Source of the DNA: Protula sp. h YS-2021
Taxonomy: Eukaryota; Annelida; Polychaeta; Sabellida; Serpulidae
Direction: 5' to 3'
Assembly (NCBI GenBank): GCA_949752745.1
Contig: OX457028.1
Coordinates: forward strand, 6,630,095-6,694,094
Length of the DNA stretch: 64,000 nt
Shown here: positions 1 to 11,498 of the stretch, one piece after another
Numbering within the stretch: position 1 is the first letter of the stretch
Layout: every line of letters starts with the position of its first letter
Program-made: the position numbers and the translations under genes
Notes under the pieces: generated by a model
Databases searched by the model: none
Seen by the model: only the letters and a program-made list of their open reading frames with translations
What the model was told of the DNA's origin: nothing

Positions 1-671
1 TCGAAAATATTCATCTGAATTATGTCTGATAGTGCCTGATTTGAATGTCAGCATTGATTCTGTGGCATGTTCTGCTGGCAGCCGCGGAAGAAAAAGAAGT
101 GTTTTTCCCCTTGGCATAGTATTATCCATGAAGCCGATTAGGAACAGGCCATTGCTAACGACATCTTTCTGTTTTCTAGCGGCTTCAGTTGTTTAGTATA
201 TTCTGAGATACGAAGGAGGCGGTATAGATTTGTATGACGTGTAAAGTGCATGATGTCTCACAGAGATCCTATTATTTCTCAGCGGGGGACTATGAAACAC
301 TGTTTATCCTTCCGTCTCTCTCTACTAATAGTCATAGGTTTGTATAGCCCATACATCAGGAATTACGTTTATTTCTTCTGCAGAGAAAGGCATTTTACAA
401 AAGCTGTGCGACGTACGGTTATTTATTTCAGCAAGTGTTTAACAGATTTACTTCTCTTCTTCTACAAAGAAAGATCATAAACTGGAGCTGTGCCACATAG
501 GTTATTTTACTTTTTAAGTTGAAAAATGCAAATAAAAAAAAACCATGACAGCTATGACCTTAGTTTATACGCGCCATTTCTCGGAACTTCCACTTCAATT
601 GACATAAGTATTCTGTTACCAAACTGGCGAGGGACTCTTAGTAGTGTAGAAACAAAAGTTCCACACAAGGA

Positions 672-835
672 AGTGACGTTATAATGACGTCACAGGTGCC
701 GTAGAAATCTCATAGGGTTTCTGTCAAGGTTTTTTTTATAAAGCGCGCGCCTGTTCGAATCACGTCATAATGACGTCATAATGACGTGATGATGACGACA
801 TAACATGATGGCGTCATGATGACATCACAACAACG
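672..835. promoter_or_regulatory. Cluster of TGACGTCA/TGACGT motifs, unit A
   Basis: About ten TGACGTCA, TGACGTGA, TGACGTTA or close variants occur within 165 bases, often spaced about 12 bases apart. TGACGTCA is the palindromic CRE/ATF-CREB site. Whether this is a regulatory cluster or just a simple satellite cannot be decided from sequence. It lies about 1.6 kb upstream of the BTB gene TATA box. Confidence 0.45.
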
Positions 836-855
836 TTAGACTCTCCTAAGTGGTA

Positions 856-871
856 TAACCCTAACCCTAGG
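856..871. repeat. Short telomere-like motif (two CCCTAA units)
   Basis: TAACCCTAACCCTAGG is present here and in the other three units (9,777, 20,989, 33,011). Two repeats are too few to call an interstitial telomere. Confidence 0.4.
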
Positions 872-937
872 TCATAGAGTGTGTTATGAATGTGTATGAT
901 GACCGTGCATTATGAACGAGCACGTTATGAATATGTA

Positions 938-1066
938 AGGTAGGTACTATGTACTGACCCCCCCTAGGACATACTATGTACTGACCCCCCCCGGACAAAC
1001 TATGTACTGACAACACCCCCCTAGGACACTAGGACATACTATGTGCCGACACCCCACCCTTCCCCA
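938..1066. repeat. C-rich minisatellite of about 28 bp
   Basis: Four imperfect copies built on 'ggacatactatgtactgac' followed by a C run and 'ctagg'. Homologous arrays are at 21,075-21,185 (unit C) and 33,095-33,230 (unit D). Unit B keeps only a trace near 9,815. Confidence 0.7.
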
Positions 1067-1077
1067 GGAGAGCAAAA

Positions 1078-1530
1078 TTCAGCCAAAACAGAAAAAAGTG
1101 CGATAACTTCCGTCGTGGTTAACCGATTTGCATGAAAATTTTACAGTTTCATTAAGTTTTACATCTAGTTTTGACATAAAGTAATCACATGCTATTTGCA
1201 CAGGTGGTGGTGTGCATAATGGTTTTGCTTTAAAGTTTTAACTTTTAAAAAAGTGAAAAAAATACATAACTTCCGTCATGGATTTACCGATTTGAATGAA
1301 AATATCACCGTTTGATTCAGTTTTATATCTAGTTTTACCATAAAGTGGTCATAGGCTATTTGCACAGGTGGCTGTATGCATAATTGTTTCAACTTAAAAT
1401 TTTAACTTTAAAAAAGTGAAAAAAGTAGATAACTTCCTTCTCTTGGTTAAGCGATTTGAATGAAAATTTCACCGTTTGATTTAGTTTTATGTCTTTAAAG
1501 TGATTATAGACTATTTGCACAGGTGGCTGT
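1078..1530. repeat. 163-bp tandem repeat, unit A (about 3 copies)
   Basis: The landmark 'ataacttccgtc' recurs at about 1,101, 1,264 and 1,428, giving a period of 163-164 bases. Each copy includes 'ctatttgcacaggtgg' and an A-rich run near 'aaaagtgaaaaa'. It lies between the C-rich minisatellite and the self-complementary array. No coding potential is seen. Confidence 0.75.
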
Positions 1531-1539
1531 AAGCACTTT

Positions 1540-1935
1540 GTGAGGGAAGAGCACACCATTGAAAGATGTGTTCGAATGGTATGCCCATTCAAAGATGTGT
1601 TCGAATGGCAAGCCCATTCAAAGACGTGTTATTTTTGGAACATATTATGTCATGGTATTGTTCAACAAGTTGTTGTACAACAATTGTTTAACAAGTTGTT
1701 CAACATGCTGTTGTTCAACATGTTGTTCAACAAGTTCAACATGTTCATCATGTTGTTGAACAAGTTGAACATGCTCAACATGTTCAACATGTTGTTGAAC
1801 GTGTTCAACATGTTGTTGAACAGGTTGAACATGGTCAATATGTTGTTCAACATGTTGTTCAACAAGTTGAACATGTTTTTCAACAAGTTGTACAAAATTT
1901 GTTCAACAAGTTGTTGTTCAACATGTTGTAGTTCA
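1540..1935. repeat. Self-complementary 'GTTCAACATGTTGAAC' array, unit A
   Basis: From about 1,655 the DNA is an imperfect array of 'ttcaaca' and 'tgttgaa' blocks, preceded by two or three copies of a 'gatgtgttcgaatgg' motif. GTTCAACATGTTGAAC is a perfect 16-base palindrome, so the array reads much alike on both strands and could fold into many alternative hairpins. Reading frames are open on both strands only because the repeat lacks stops. It ends about 460 bases before the TATA box. Confidence 0.75.
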
Positions 1936-2392
1936 AGCTATTGATGCAACAACAATGGCAGGTAGTTCAGAAATCATTTCAAAATTCAAGGTAAAAATAT
2001 TTACGGTTTGGCCGAGACGGTATGATTGTCTAGTGGTGTGTCAAATATGAAGCTGCGCTGACAAAAAATCGATGTAAACTTGACTTTCACCGTGACCATA
2101 TTCATTAACAATGTGTATCCACAATTGTTCACCCTCTTGCTTTACGCTAGTGATCGTACAGCATTTGCAAAGTAGACACGTATTGATTTTACACAGGCAT
2201 ATACGGTCTGCCTCTCCAAACATAACGAGTCATATGCGAAGATCAAAGTCTTTACTGTGTGAGGATGTCGATGAGTGATATACAATAACAGACTTTTTGG
2301 ATAAAGTACCTAGTTCAATTGAGAATGATAGAGAATATCACACCGGAATAAAACCGGAACAGCACCTGTGTCACGCTCAATCCCAGCGACAA

Positions 2393-2402
2393 TATATAAA
2401 AG
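2393..2402 (+). promoter_or_regulatory. TATA box of BTB gene A
   Basis: TATATAAAAG lies 75 bases upstream of the chosen start codon, which would put the transcription start near 2,423-2,432 and give a 5' leader of about 40 bases. A four-codon upstream reading frame (ATGGGAAAGTGA, 2,442-2,453) sits in that leader in units A and D. Units B and C have ATA at that place. Confidence 0.65.
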
Positions 2403-2467
2403 AGCACAATTCAGCAAACTAGTGAAACTGTGTTGTTCTAAATGGGAAAGTGAAAGTGACGACTAAA

Positions 2468-5400
2468 ATGGCGGCCTATTATGCTGAAAAGAATGGGCAA
2501 TGTAAAATGGCAACCCGTGGTACTGAACAAGACTGGCAATGTAACAAAAAAGTGTTGGAAAGGAACAAATTTATGCTCGAAAATGACTTAGCAACCGATG
2601 TTGTTTTCAGAGTATCTGCTTCTCCTCAAGGTCTGTAGACATTTCTTTTTTTATTAACTGATATAGTTCTTATCTTCACCGTCAGAATTTTATTCATTTT
2701 ACTATTACTATGTTTATTTAATTTATTAAATGAAGAAATTGCATCAGAATAGTGCAGTACTCAACATTTACAAAATACGCAAAAAATCTATCCAATGTCA
2801 CTTAAAAGCTAGCTGATGTGGTTCTTGTTCGATTTGCCTGTGCCTTGCATTGTTCGCTTGACTGCTAACTGTTGTATATTCAGGAGATATAGGAGATATT
2901 GACTTATTTTGAGCCAATATTTTGAGTCAACATAAGCTGTTGACCTTTAGGTCAACATTTCTGAATGCCTTCTGAAAGAAGCTACTAATTCAATTGTATT
3001 TTAGATCTGAACAGAGATGCCTGTTTAAAAAGCACATGTTCTTATAAATATCTTCTTAGTATTCTATAAAAATCCTAAGGAAGGGAAATATGATTCACAT
3101 GTTGAATTTCTGAAGAAAAACGGCACAGCAACTTTTCCTTTACATTTACTCTCACAGAAAACGATTGGCAAACATTAATTCCAAAGGTGCAAGGCTTATA
3201 TTTACATCGTACAGATGATAGCTGCTGGTTATTGCTTCGAAATGTGATGGCTTGTCGACAAAGACTTTAAATAGTCTCAAATTAGGTCTAGGGCTGTGTG
3301 GTTATTTTAGAACGCAATATTAATTTATTCTCAAATAGCTTGCCTGACTTAAACCATCTTATTTGGCGAGAAATACAGACAATAACATGTAAATGTGACG
3401 ATAAATGCAGACAATAACATGTAAATGTGACGATAAATGCAGACAATAACATGTAAATGTGACGATAAATGCAGACAATAACATGTAAATGTGACGAGAA
3501 ATGTCGACAATAACATGTAAATGTGACGATTAATGCAGACAATAACATGTAAATATGACGAGAAATGCAGACAATAACATGTAAATGTGACGAGAAATGC
3601 CGACAATAACATGTAAATGTGACGATAAATGCAGACAATAACATGTAAATATGACGAGAAATGCAGACAATAACATGTAAATGTGACGAGAAATGCCGAC
3701 AATAACATGTAAATGTGACGATAAATGCAGACAGTAACATGTAAATGTGACGAGAAATGCAGACAATAACATGTAAATGTGACGAGAAATGCAGACAATA
3801 ACATATTAAGCGAGAATGTGGAATTTGAAAAGCATAAGATGTCTAAAAAAGAACATAAATTTGAAGAGCATGTGAACTTTTTAAAGAATGAGAACTTTCA
3901 AGATTATTTACATTCGTCAATGATTGAGCTTAATCGTGGAAGATACTGGGTTAAATCAATGTGACTAACTGAAAAATTTAGATTTATTTTAATTATTCTT
4001 TTATGTGTTTCAAGTGTTCAGCTCCAGGAAAATTGGATTTTGTATTTGAAACAGGTGAACATGAAATTATGTGAATTCTATTTCTCTGAATTGTCCGAAC
4101 ATTTAATACGTAGATGGGCACCTGGGTTCAGATGTGCAACAGCGTAGGAAATGAGCATCTGGGCTCAGATGTGTGTCTATACTGTTCGCTTTGCACATAA
4201 AGACCAGGACAGATGCTTTGTATATATTTACACATTTAATGTTATTTTTCAGAGATACCTGTTCCGATCAAAGCACACAAGTATATGCTCATCTCGGCTT
4301 CACCCGTCTTCTGGTCAATGTTTTGTGGCGACTTTCCCGATGTTGATGACGTCATTTTGAATGACGTAGAGCCAGATGCGTTTAAGGAGATACTTAGGCA
4401 AGTTATGTGATTGTTGTTCATTATATTATTATTTTGTTATTTATCTGCTTGTTATTATTGTTATTATTATGATTATTATTATTAGTGATAGTAGTAGTAG
4501 TAGTAGTAGAAGTAGTAGTACTATTACTTCTATTACTGGATTAGATATAGATGCCAAAAAAGACAAATACATCATTTCACAGTTTTTTTGTTAAGAGTGA
4601 CAAAGTCGATATAGATTTATGCCCTACATTCCGTCTTTTTCGATATGGTTTCTCTTTTTGTGTATATCTTAAGCAGTTTGAGGTTAACTAATAAACACAT
4701 TATTCAATAATTCAATTGAAGACAATTGATAAATATATAAAACACACATTATATTGGTACAGATTTATCTACACTGAAGAACCGGTACTTACTGGAAGCA
4801 ACGTTATGCACATACTACACGCAGCCCAGAAGTATCTTCTACTTCTACTTGTCCAGAAATGCGTGGATTTCTTGGATAAAGAGCTAAATACAAACAACGC
4901 TTGTATTGTACTTGAGCACAGCAGGTTCTTTGGCGAAGAAAATCTAGCCAAGACATGCATTGATATAATCGCCAGGAACCCCGCCAAAGCTCTTTCTGCC
5001 AAGGACTTTATGACAATATCGCAAGCAACTCTCACGGCTATATTCGAAAATGATTATCTAAATATTCAAGAAATCAAGCTGTTTGAACGTTGCTATGCCT
5101 GGGCCAAGGGCAAATGTATAAGAGGCGTAGCAATTCGGAGTGTTTTGGGAGATGCCGTCTACAAAATACGATTTCCCATAATGTCAGGAGCTGATTTTAC
5201 AGATAGAGTGTGTGCAACAGAAGTGCTTAATCAAGATGAGAAACTTGAGATCCTTCAGTACATAACATCTGCTAATAAAAAGACTAGAAAGTTAACATTT
5301 TGTTGTGAACCTCGCAAGTCATTATCAACACAATGTAAGTAAAAAATATCGCGTGATTTTTCTTTCGTCGAGGCCTGAATATTATTGGTAAGAACGTATT

Positions 5401-5984
5401 TTAGGTATATCGGCTCGAGGGGAAGTACATAGCATCATATGTGTTACCAATTGTGTCCAAAAACATCAGGGAGAAAGGAGATAATTTGAGGCCAGAGGCG
5501 GTCTGTGCGTAGTACCAATTTCTTTAAAAGAAGGGGGAGTAAATTTTATTCACTTCTCCGCTTTTTCGACAAAAAGAGGGTTTTTTACGTAAACTCGTTC
5601 CGAGTTTGGCTAAAAATGGGGGTATTTTTTCAAACTAAGAATTCCGTGTTTGGGGTCGTTCAAAATGTCATACACACCCACGGTAACCAGTTGGTAAATG
5701 AGTGTCTAGCTCCAGTATGCCTGCTTGAAAATTTCACACAGTTATATACTAATGTAAATAATATTGATCTTAACATAATTAGTTTGATTTCGTCTTATCA
5801 GTACATCTGTCATAAAATATGTGCAAGTATCTTACGCTTCTGGTTGTAATTTCGATCCGGATTTTAAATGCTCTTATAATTTGTTCTTTTTTATGTTGCA
5901 GACGTGAATAACAGAGTCGAGAAAACCACTCGAAAAGTACCTCAAGGTTACGGTTCGGGTTATGGTTATAACGCACACTGGTAA
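2468..5984 (+). CDS. BTB-BACK domain protein, BTBD6-like, copy A (4 exons, 320 aa)
   Basis: Exons are 2,468-2,630, 4,253-4,397, 4,763-5,334 and 5,902-5,984, with matching phases (1, 2, 1). Intron 2 uses a GC donor (AG|GCAAGT), and the nearby GT would give a stop. The BTB domain covers about residues 35-135 (ATDVVFRV, VPIKAHKYMLISASPVFWSM, FKEILRFIYTEE), followed by a 3-box and BACK domain to about residue 275 (NNACIVLEHSRFFGEENL, FERCYAWAKGKC, YKIRFPIMSGADF). Relatives of BTBD3/BTBD6 are cullin-3 substrate adaptors, so a ubiquitin-ligase adaptor role is inferred. The family's usual C-terminal PHR domain is absent; a 27-residue tail ending GYGSGYGYNAHW replaces it. The ATG at 2,468 was chosen because it is the first in-frame ATG after the TATA box and has good context (aaaATGG). 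A polyadenylation signal is at 6,411-6,416. Confidence 0.9.
3365..3808. repeat. 32-bp minisatellite in intron 1 of BTB gene A (about 14 copies)
   Basis: The unit reads roughly 'gacgataaatgcagacaata' followed by 'acatgtaaatgt'. Variants are gacgaga/gacgata and gcagac/gccgac. Unit D has the same array (35,499-35,942), unit C about three decayed units (24,820-24,905) and unit B about one (near 12,425). The three minus-strand frames are open for 80 to about 150 codons because the repeat happens to contain no stop. These are not genes. Confidence 0.9.
4430..4530. repeat. TTA/GTA trinucleotide repeats in intron 2 of BTB gene A
   Basis: 'ttattattattg' grades into 'tagtagtagtag' just after the GC donor. 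Equivalent tracts lie at about 13,020-13,130, 25,480-25,540 and 36,565-36,665 in the other units. Confidence 0.8.
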
Positions 5985-6854
5985 TGCAAATAAATTGGCG
6001 ATGGTTGAAAAAACAAGCAAAAGCTGGATCCAAGTGCATGTGTGAGGCAGATACATCAACAATGCTTATCATGTGCATAATCAAGACAATGAAGTACAAC
6101 GATTAGAACATTAGTATCAGTGTCATGAGTGGTATTGATAGCACGGTCAAATGCATGTTCGAGGGAGATACGTTAACAGGAGGAGGGTTTGGCTTACCAT
6201 GTAGGTAACTTAGCCCTTGACGTACCACGCTTAACCATTAGCAATAGTGTCGTGAGTGGTATTGATTCTATATTCATCCATTAAGAACTTGCCAGTTCGT
6301 TTGAGAGAGATGATTTGACATCATTCTTTATGCATTCCAAGTTAATATTTTCTCTTGTCAATGATTCAATGAAACAGATGGAGAATGCACAAACGTAAAT
6401 TGATAAATAGAATAAATAATAAAAAATAGTGCACTTCTGTTTGTGTTTTCAAGAAATCTATACTTCAATTGCATTTGTTTAATTTATTTTTCGCTCTTTC
6501 CCCTGTGTTTATTCAAGGATGATTTTTCCAAGCGTACCTTTGTGCTGAGTTGATGTCCGTTTTCAGTTACTTTGTACTAAACAAGTGATGTTAAAAGCTA
6601 ATATCTAATAAACATAATTACCAACACTTAAATAAAAGTCCATAGATTATCCTATATTTTCTTTCAGGTTTGCTTCGTCCTATCCACATTTTATATACAT
6701 TTATCCCATACATATAAGCTCGGAGGTCTTTGAGCAATGATAACGTTGTTTTCACACCCAATCCACGAATTTCAATAGGCACAATGTTTAAAATATTTTC
6801 CACGGTGAGTCACACGCTGATCTAGTTGACTTGGCTTGTACCTCTTTTGTACAA

Positions 6855-7375
6855 AACACTGTTTGGACGGACAAATGTTTGGTTCTTCAGCCATCCCGTG
6901 TTTTGATATCAAACGGGGTGGGGGTTGATATTTGGGAACTAGTGTGCTAGCGGTGCTAGTGTAACCCATGTAAGCCACTGTTTGGACCAAAAACAATTTA
7001 TTTCTTCAGCCATCATATGTTTTCTTATCAGAGAAGGTGGGGGCTCGTAATTTGCGAGCGCGCTTGACAAGTGTTCCCAGTGCATATGTCGTAACGCATG
7101 TCACCCACTGCAGGGACTGAGAAATGTCTTCAGCCGTCGTGTGTTTGATATCAGACGTTGTGGGGGCTGGCTATTTGCGAGCGCACTTGGTAAGTGCTCC
7201 CCAGTGTATATGTCGTAACATATACCACCCACTGTTTGGACCGAGAAATGTTTATTTCTTCAGCTATGGCCAGGGAGGGAAGTGGAAGGGCGGGGGCTCG
7301 TCATTCGTGAGCTTCAGCCACAAGTGTTCCCCGTTGCATGTGTCGTAACGTATGCGAGACAGCGACAGTAACTGT
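6855..7375. repeat. 120-bp tandem repeat, unit A (4 copies)
   Basis: The landmark 'cactgtttggacc' and then 'tttatttcttcagc' recur at about 6,857, 6,976, 7,100 and 7,228. Each copy contains 'gatatcagacggg' and 'tatgtcgtaac'. All units have it, just 3' of the BTB gene. Short open frames here are not conserved between copies. Confidence 0.75.
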
Positions 7376-7439
7376 ACAACTAACGAAAACAACGCCCATG
7401 CAGGAATTCCCAGGGGTAAAAAAATGACAGATTGAACAA

Positions 7440-7870
7440 GTTAATTTTTTAAAACAGCCCTCAAACGCAGAGTACTAAGTTTAAAATAACACCTCCTTCG
7501 TAACCTAACACATAATGCAGTTCCGAAAGAACCCCTCAAACCGGGACCTTGGTCACGCATTCCGAAGACTCAACAACCACGTCATGTCTTGATTTTGCTT
7601 CATCTGTGAAACCTCATTGATTCTGTAACACGCTCTCATTTAATCAATTATATATGTCATTGATGGTAAAACGGAAAAAAGCATTATTGAAGGCAATTGT
7701 AATACAATGGGATAATTAAGCAATTTATTCTATATATCCTAATAAAATATATCAGCTATATCAAAATTAGAAATATATCAAAAGAAATGTTCTGGTATTA
7801 CTTAGCGTAAACATATTTCCGGTTTTGTTTAATACATGTATGCGACTATATACATATTAGAAAATTTATA
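7440..7870. other. No recognisable gene
   Basis: AT-rich spacer between the 120-bp repeat and the transporter pseudo-exons. It is shared with units B and C. Nothing else is seen. Confidence 0.5.
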
Positions 7871-7871
7871 C

Positions 7872-8102
7872 TTTTTTAAATGCAGGGCTAGGTTGGCATC
7901 TGCGATTCACAATATATAGGCTACAGTCGAGCTAGTAAGTCCGCAAACAATCTCCCTGGGTATTACCAATAACATTCATACTAACAGTCCTGATTTTGGA
8001 CGGGGAAGCATTATGAAGCTTGAATTCATTCCATTGTTAGTTGTAATTTTGGAAATTCTATAAACTCTATCTATTTATCGATATCTATCCTCTTGAGCTG
8101 TT

Positions 8103-8170
<68 letters not shown>

Positions 8171-8585
8171 GAAGAATAGTTTACAAGTCCAAAGCGAAAA
8201 GTTCAACACCCCTCACCCCCACTCCCCATCCCCTACTTCATTCTGGATCCACTACTCTAGTGTTTCTAATATTTAGGAACAGCTCCTGGAGAAGTACTTG
8301 GTTTTTAATCAACATCAAGATTTCTATTTTGGGACTCTGTTTTAACTGCAAATTCATTGGATAAAGTATGAAGACATGAAAAAAAATCATTAAAATTCGC
8401 ATGAATTTCGAAAAGAAAAGTGGAAGTTCGAAACCGATTATAGTTGCAATATTTTGCTAAGCTGCCAGGCTAGGTGTGATTATTGTCTCTAAAGCTCCCG
8501 CAATAACAAATGACATGCAACAGTGGAAAATGCCACGAAATAACCACCAACCTAAATAACCACACAGTGCAATCTATTTGGATGG
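7872..8585 (-). pseudogene. SLC18B1-like transporter pseudo-exons 7 and 6, unit A
   Basis: 7,872-7,995 aligns with exon 7 of the intact gene at 46,849-47,000; it still encodes a recognisable ALHLKK end but has an in-frame TGA where the gene has a serine codon. 8,470-8,585 aligns with exon 6 (47,410-47,527) and keeps VGGYF, but CAG has become TAG. The intron between them is interrupted by a (CT)n tract at 8,104-8,168. Both stops are shared with units B and C, so the gene was dead before the units multiplied. Confidence 0.8.
8104..8168. repeat. (CT)n microsatellite
   Basis: A nearly pure CT run of about 65 bases. Confidence 0.95.
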
Positions 8586-8671
8586 TTTCATGAGTAAGAA
8601 ATAATAATTCAAACAGGTAAAAAATACATTTAACTTTAATTCATCACTATAAGTAGACCACAAGAGTGTTC

Positions 8672-8672
<1 letters not shown>

Positions 8673-8744
<72 letters not shown>
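8673..8744. repeat. (AT)n microsatellite
   Basis: A pure AT run of about 72 bases. It has counterparts at 17,884-17,922 (unit B) and 30,123-30,201 (unit C). Confidence 0.95.
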
Positions 8745-8746
<2 letters not shown>

Positions 8747-9718
8747 TGTGCCTTTGTCTATGGTCTGGGGTTTTGGTATATTGGACCATAGAACTGTTGA
8801 TAATGTCCTTGTGACAGGAGAAGATACCGATTGTCTTAACGGTAATGGTGGTTTGCTTTACTCAGAACCATGACACAAACTGTTACAGTGTATTAAAAGT
8901 GATGGCACCATATATCACCAATACGCAGCTTCCGCACACATTATTCGTCGTCTTGCCCACTGCGTATAAGGTCCAGGGTGTGGTCTTAAATGTGTGTACC
9001 CAGATTTAAGATGTTTCCCAACCGTATTTGTGTTGACTATGTTATTTTATTTTTACCTAAATTCAGTACATAATTTTCACAAAATATCCAATATTTTGGA
9101 AATAATGGCGAAATTTGCGGAATCGTTCTGTCGGCTCATATACACTACTGTTATATTTAGACATTTTATGGATCTGACGTTGCTTTTTAACAGTCCTGGT
9201 TGTATCTACATCTGTATTTATACATTTAAACCAGATTTATAGCAGAGAATACATACCAAACCTTTTATCATATAGGTCTTAATATTCTGTAACATTATTT
9301 TTTCCATTAAACTAGAGCTGCCTTTTATTAAGTCCTTGAATAATGAATTTAACTTTTAGTTTATAATTTAAAAAAAAGAAGATGCTAGTAAACGAAATCA
9401 TGAAAAGTGTTATGTACTTCTTAACATAAAGATATAGCTTTAACCACCATTAAGTGTTTTCATCTGAAAGCATATTACGTGTCATTATACAGATACATGC
9501 ACATGACAATGTTATGTAATACGAGCAAAAAGAATAAGGTTTCTGTTCGCAGCTTTAGAGAAGTCATATTTGTCGTTATCCTGTGCATTATTTATTCCTA
9601 TATAGAAACAATATGGCATTGCCAAGGTTATGTCTTAAGGCACTTTAGGCGACACTGTGCAATGCATTTTGTGCAATTTCTCTAGTTTGCACTTTTTGCC
9701 ATATAACAAGCTTCAGGC
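8745..9718. other. Unit A spacer, no gene supported
   Basis: Shared with units B and C. A 68-codon open frame at 9,479-9,685 has relatives at 18,976 and 31,027, but an internal deletion in B and other length changes argue against coding. The traces near 9,110-9,175 match the start of the decayed transporter exon 1 seen in units B and D. Confidence 0.5.
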
Positions 9719-9984
9719 AAATAGAATGATGACGTCATGATGACGTCACAACAACGTTAGACTCTCCTAAGTGGTATAACCCTAACCCTAGGTCATAGAG
9801 TGTGTTACAACACCCCCTAGGACATACTATGTGCCGATACCCGCTTCCCCCAGGAGAACAAAATTCAGCCAAGTCAGCAAAAAAGTGCTGTTTGGAGAGT
9901 TACACACCATTTTTGACGAAGTCTAAGTGGTATTAACGATTGATGCAACAACAATGGCAGCAAGTTCAGTAAGTGTAAACTTTT

Positions 9985-10615
9985 TACATAGGTGGTTATA
10001 AGCATAATTGAAACTTTTAAAAAAGTGAAAAAGTGAGATAACTTCCGTCGTGGCTAACCGATTTGCATGAAAATTTTACAGTTTCATTCATTTTTATAAC
10101 TAGTTTTGACATAAAGTGATCACAGACTATTTACACAGGTGATTGTATGCATCATTTTGACATGCTTTTAACTTTTAAAAAAGTTAAAAAGTGAGAGAAC
10201 TTTCGTTACGATTAACCGATTTACATGAAAATTTTACTGTTTGATTCAGTTTAATATCTCGTTTTGACATAAAGTAATCACAGGCTATTTGCACAGGTGG
10301 TGGTGTGCATAATGGTTTACCTTAAAGTTTTAACTTTTAAAAAAGTGAAAAAAAGTACATAACTTCCGTCAAGGATTTACCGATGTGAATAAAAATAGCA
10401 CCGTTTGATTCAGTTTTATATCGAGTTTTGACATAAAGTGGTCATAGGCTATTTGCAGAGGTGGTTGTATGCATAATTGTTTCACCTTAAAATTTTACCT
10501 TTAAAAAAGTGAAAAAAGTAGATAACTTCCATCATGGCTAACCTATTTGAATGAAAATTACACCGTTTCATTTAATTTTATGTCTATAAAGTGATTATAG
10601 ACTATTTCCACAGGC
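9985..10615. repeat. 163-bp tandem repeat, unit B (about 4 copies)
   Basis: 'ataacttccgtc' or close forms recur at about 10,036, 10,196, 10,359 and 10,522, one copy more than in units A and D. Confidence 0.75.
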
Positions 10616-10689
10616 AAGCCCATTAAAAATGTGTTCGAATGGCAAGCCCACTCAAAGACGTGTTAATTTTGGAACCTATTACGTTATAG

Positions 10690-10965
10690 TATTGTTCAAC
10701 AAGTTGTTGTACAACAATTGTTTAAACAAGTTGTTCAACAAGCTGTTGTTCAACATGTTGTTCAACAAGTTCAACATGTTCAACATGTTGTTGAACAAAT
10801 TGAACATGCTCAACATGTTCAACATGTTGTTGAACAGGTTGAACATGGTCAATATGTTGTTCAACATGTTGTTGAACAAGTTGAACATGTTGTTGAACAA
10901 GTTGAACATGTTTTTCAACAAGTTGTACAAAATTTGTTCAACAAGTTGTTCAATATGTTGTAGTT
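10690..10965. repeat. Self-complementary 'GTTCAACATGTTGAAC' array, unit B
   Basis: Same array type as at 1,655-1,935, with a different order of blocks. It lies about 530 bases upstream of the BTB B start codon. Confidence 0.75.
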
Positions 10966-11420
10966 CAAGCTATTGACGCAGCAACAACGGCAGGTAGTTC
11001 AGAAATCATTTCAAAATTCAAGGGAGAAATGTTTACGGTTTGGCCGAGACGTTATGATTGTCTAGTGGTGTGTTAAATATGAAGCTCCGCTGAAAAAAAT
11101 CGATGAAAACTTGACTTTGACCCTGACTATATTCATTAACAATGTGTATCTACAATTGTTCACCCTCTTGCTTTACGCTAGTGATCGTAAAGCATTTACA
11201 AGGTAGACATGTGTCGATTTTACACAGGCATATACGGTCTGCCTCCCCATAAGATAATGCGTCATATGCGATAATCAAGGGCGCTACAGAGTGAAGGTGC
11301 CGAAGAGTGATATACAATAAGATTTTTGAGGAACATTACCGAGTTTAATTTCGAATATTGAAGAATATAATATTTGGATAAGACCGGAGCAGCACCTGAA
11401 TCAAGTTCAATCCCAGCGAC

Positions 11421-11430
11421 AGTATACCTT
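11421..11430 (+). promoter_or_regulatory. Degraded TATA box of BTB gene B
   Basis: The position equivalent to TATATAAAAG in copies A and D reads AGTATACCTT. The flanking 'tcccagcgac' is conserved, so the alignment is secure. Confidence 0.5.
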
Positions 11431-11498
11431 AGAGAATCAATCCGGCGAGCTAGCGAGACTGTGTTTGTCAAAATAGGAAAGTGAAAGTGACGACTATA

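Larger units (their letters stand above)
1..9718. repeat. Tandem unit A (left edge cut by the window)
   Basis: First of four homologous units. It starts inside the unit: the first bases match 20,130 and 32,287. It carries BTB gene A and decayed transporter exons. Positions 1 to about 7,430 match 32,287 to about 39,370 almost base for base, at an offset of 32,133-32,136 up to the end of the BTB gene. The right edge joins unit B abruptly near 9,720, where about 1.75 kb present at the B/C junction (19,190-20,950) is missing. Confidence 0.85.

Noticed and set aside
740..770. T-arm-like 'gttcgaatcac' suggesting a tRNA
   Set aside because: No acceptor, D or anticodon arms can be folded around it. 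No tRNA or rRNA gene was found in the window.
1540..1944. Asn/Met/Leu-rich open frames in the palindromic array (also in units B, C and D)
   Set aside because: Both strands and several frames are open because of the repeat composition.
3288..3804. Overlapping minus-strand open frames of about 150 codons (also at 35,422-35,938)
   Set aside because: They translate the 32-bp minisatellite. All three frames are open because the repeat has no stops, and the units differ between paralogues only as repeats do.
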